NCBI GenBank assembly: GCA_041487355.1
Contig: JBGPND010000258.1
Span: 1 to 6,514, forward strand
Reading direction: 5' to 3'
From: JAMXLO01 sp041487355
GTDB taxonomy: Bacteria; Pseudomonadota; Alphaproteobacteria; Acetobacterales; Acetobacteraceae
Length of the DNA: 6,514 bases
Positions within the stretch are counted from its first letter, which is position 1. Each line of letters begins with the position of its first letter. The notes below the pieces were generated by a model, which was not told where the DNA came from, searched no databases, and worked only from the letters and a program-made list of their open reading frames with translations. The translations under genes and the position numbers were made by a program. Shown piece after piece: positions 5,941 through 6,514 of this stretch.

Positions 5941-6514
5941 ATGGCGAACATTGGCGCGAACAACTGCCTCGAGGGCGTGCGGGTCCTGGACCTGACGCAG
6001 TTCGAGGCCGGCCCATCCTGCACCGAGGCACTGGCGTTTCTTGGCGCGGACGTCGTGAAGGTGGAGAACCCGAAGGGCGACCCAGGCCGCTACTCCGGCG
6101 GCGCACCAGGCGCCGATGCCTGGTATTTCCTGCTATACAACGCCAACAAGCGATCCGTCACAGTCAACCTGAAAGACAAGTGCGGCCTGGAACTGCTGAA
6201 GGACATGGCGCGCAAGGCGGACATGTTCCTGGAGAACTTCGCACCCGGCGCGATCGAGCGACTGGTGCTCGGCGCCCTGTTCCGCCGCACGCGCACCGGT
6301 CAGGGCGAGCATCTCCAGGTGGCGATGCAGGATGCGATGCTGCACTACATTCGCGGCGCGTTCGTTTCGCAGACGCGCACTGGCAAGCCGGCGGCCACGC
6401 GCGGGGTCGAGCAGCCTCGGCGCCAACAATCCACCGCGCAACATCTATCCCTGCAAGCCCGGTGGTCCGAACGACTATGTGTTCGTCTATACCAGCCGCG
6501 GCAACCCGGAGCAC
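5941..6514 (+). pseudogene. CaiB/BaiF class III CoA transferase, internally deleted and frameshifted, cut by window end
   Basis: Start ATG follows GGAGGG at 5928-5933. The N-terminus is family-typical: GVRVLDLTQFEAGPSCTEAL (residues 12-31), LGADVVKVENPKGD, NANKRSVTVNLK and ENFAPGAIERL up to L108. The next residues (V-L-G-A-L-F-R-R, 109-116) belong to a part of the family that normally comes about 70-75 residues later, just after the catalytic Asp region (Asp169 in formyl-CoA transferase). GQGEHLQVAMQDAMLHYIRG then continues normally. At 6403-6406 a run of four G shifts the frame: with three G, the reading becomes TRGSSSLGANNPPRNIYPCK then PGGPNDYVFVYTSRGNPEH, which is the family sequence. The deletion plus the frameshift make it non-functional as given. 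Intact members move CoA between carboxylic acids. Confidence 0.82.

Overview
This is a GC-rich window whose coding regions favour G or C at third codon positions. The gene set (six-bladed NHL propeller protein, threonine aldolase, Fe3+-type double-domain ABC permease, hydantoinase remnants, class III CoA transferase, luciferase-like monooxygenase) is typical of accessory catabolic and uptake regions in Alpha- and Betaproteobacteria such as Bradyrhizobium or Acetobacteraceae relatives. The genus cannot be fixed from the sequence alone.

Layout. Positions 1-67 (minus strand) hold the first 22 codons of a luciferase-like flavin monooxygenase that starts with TTG and runs off the window. After a divergent intergenic region (68-248), a tight plus-strand run begins: an NHL-repeat propeller protein (249-1208), a threonine aldolase family PLP enzyme (1224-2288), a fused double-domain ABC permease starting with GTG (2291-3991), and a 51-codon ORF (4014-4169) whose C-terminus looks like the tail of hydantoinase B. 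Gaps are 15, 2 and 22 nt, so co-transcription is likely. Positions 4170-4391 hold an 81-bp inverted-repeat element of the dispersed 'GTCATTCCCGCGAAAGCGGG' type. Then come a collapsed hyuA (4392-4776), an intact periplasmic solute-binding protein (4792-5841), and a CaiB/BaiF CoA transferase (5941 to the window end) with an internal deletion and a frameshift.

How the genes fit together. The permease and the binding protein look like parts of one importer. The ATPase is not in the window. The neighbouring enzymes (aldolase, hydantoinase/oxoprolinase type, CoA transferase) suggest that the ligand was an organic nitrogen or carboxylate compound that was imported and then degraded. That is inference from context.

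Most notable signal. From 4014 onward, the catabolic genes keep recognisable N- and C-terminal ends but have lost their middles. hyuA is reduced from roughly 690 codons to about 125, in three reading frames. The CoA transferase lacks about 70-75 residues that include the catalytic Asp region. The small ORF may be a similar two-ended remnant of hyuB. The binding protein between them is intact. This is either real, ongoing gene decay by internal deletion or an assembly artefact, and read mapping would decide. I saw no CRISPR array, RNA gene, integrase, transposase or phage gene, and no convincing new defence or other novel system.
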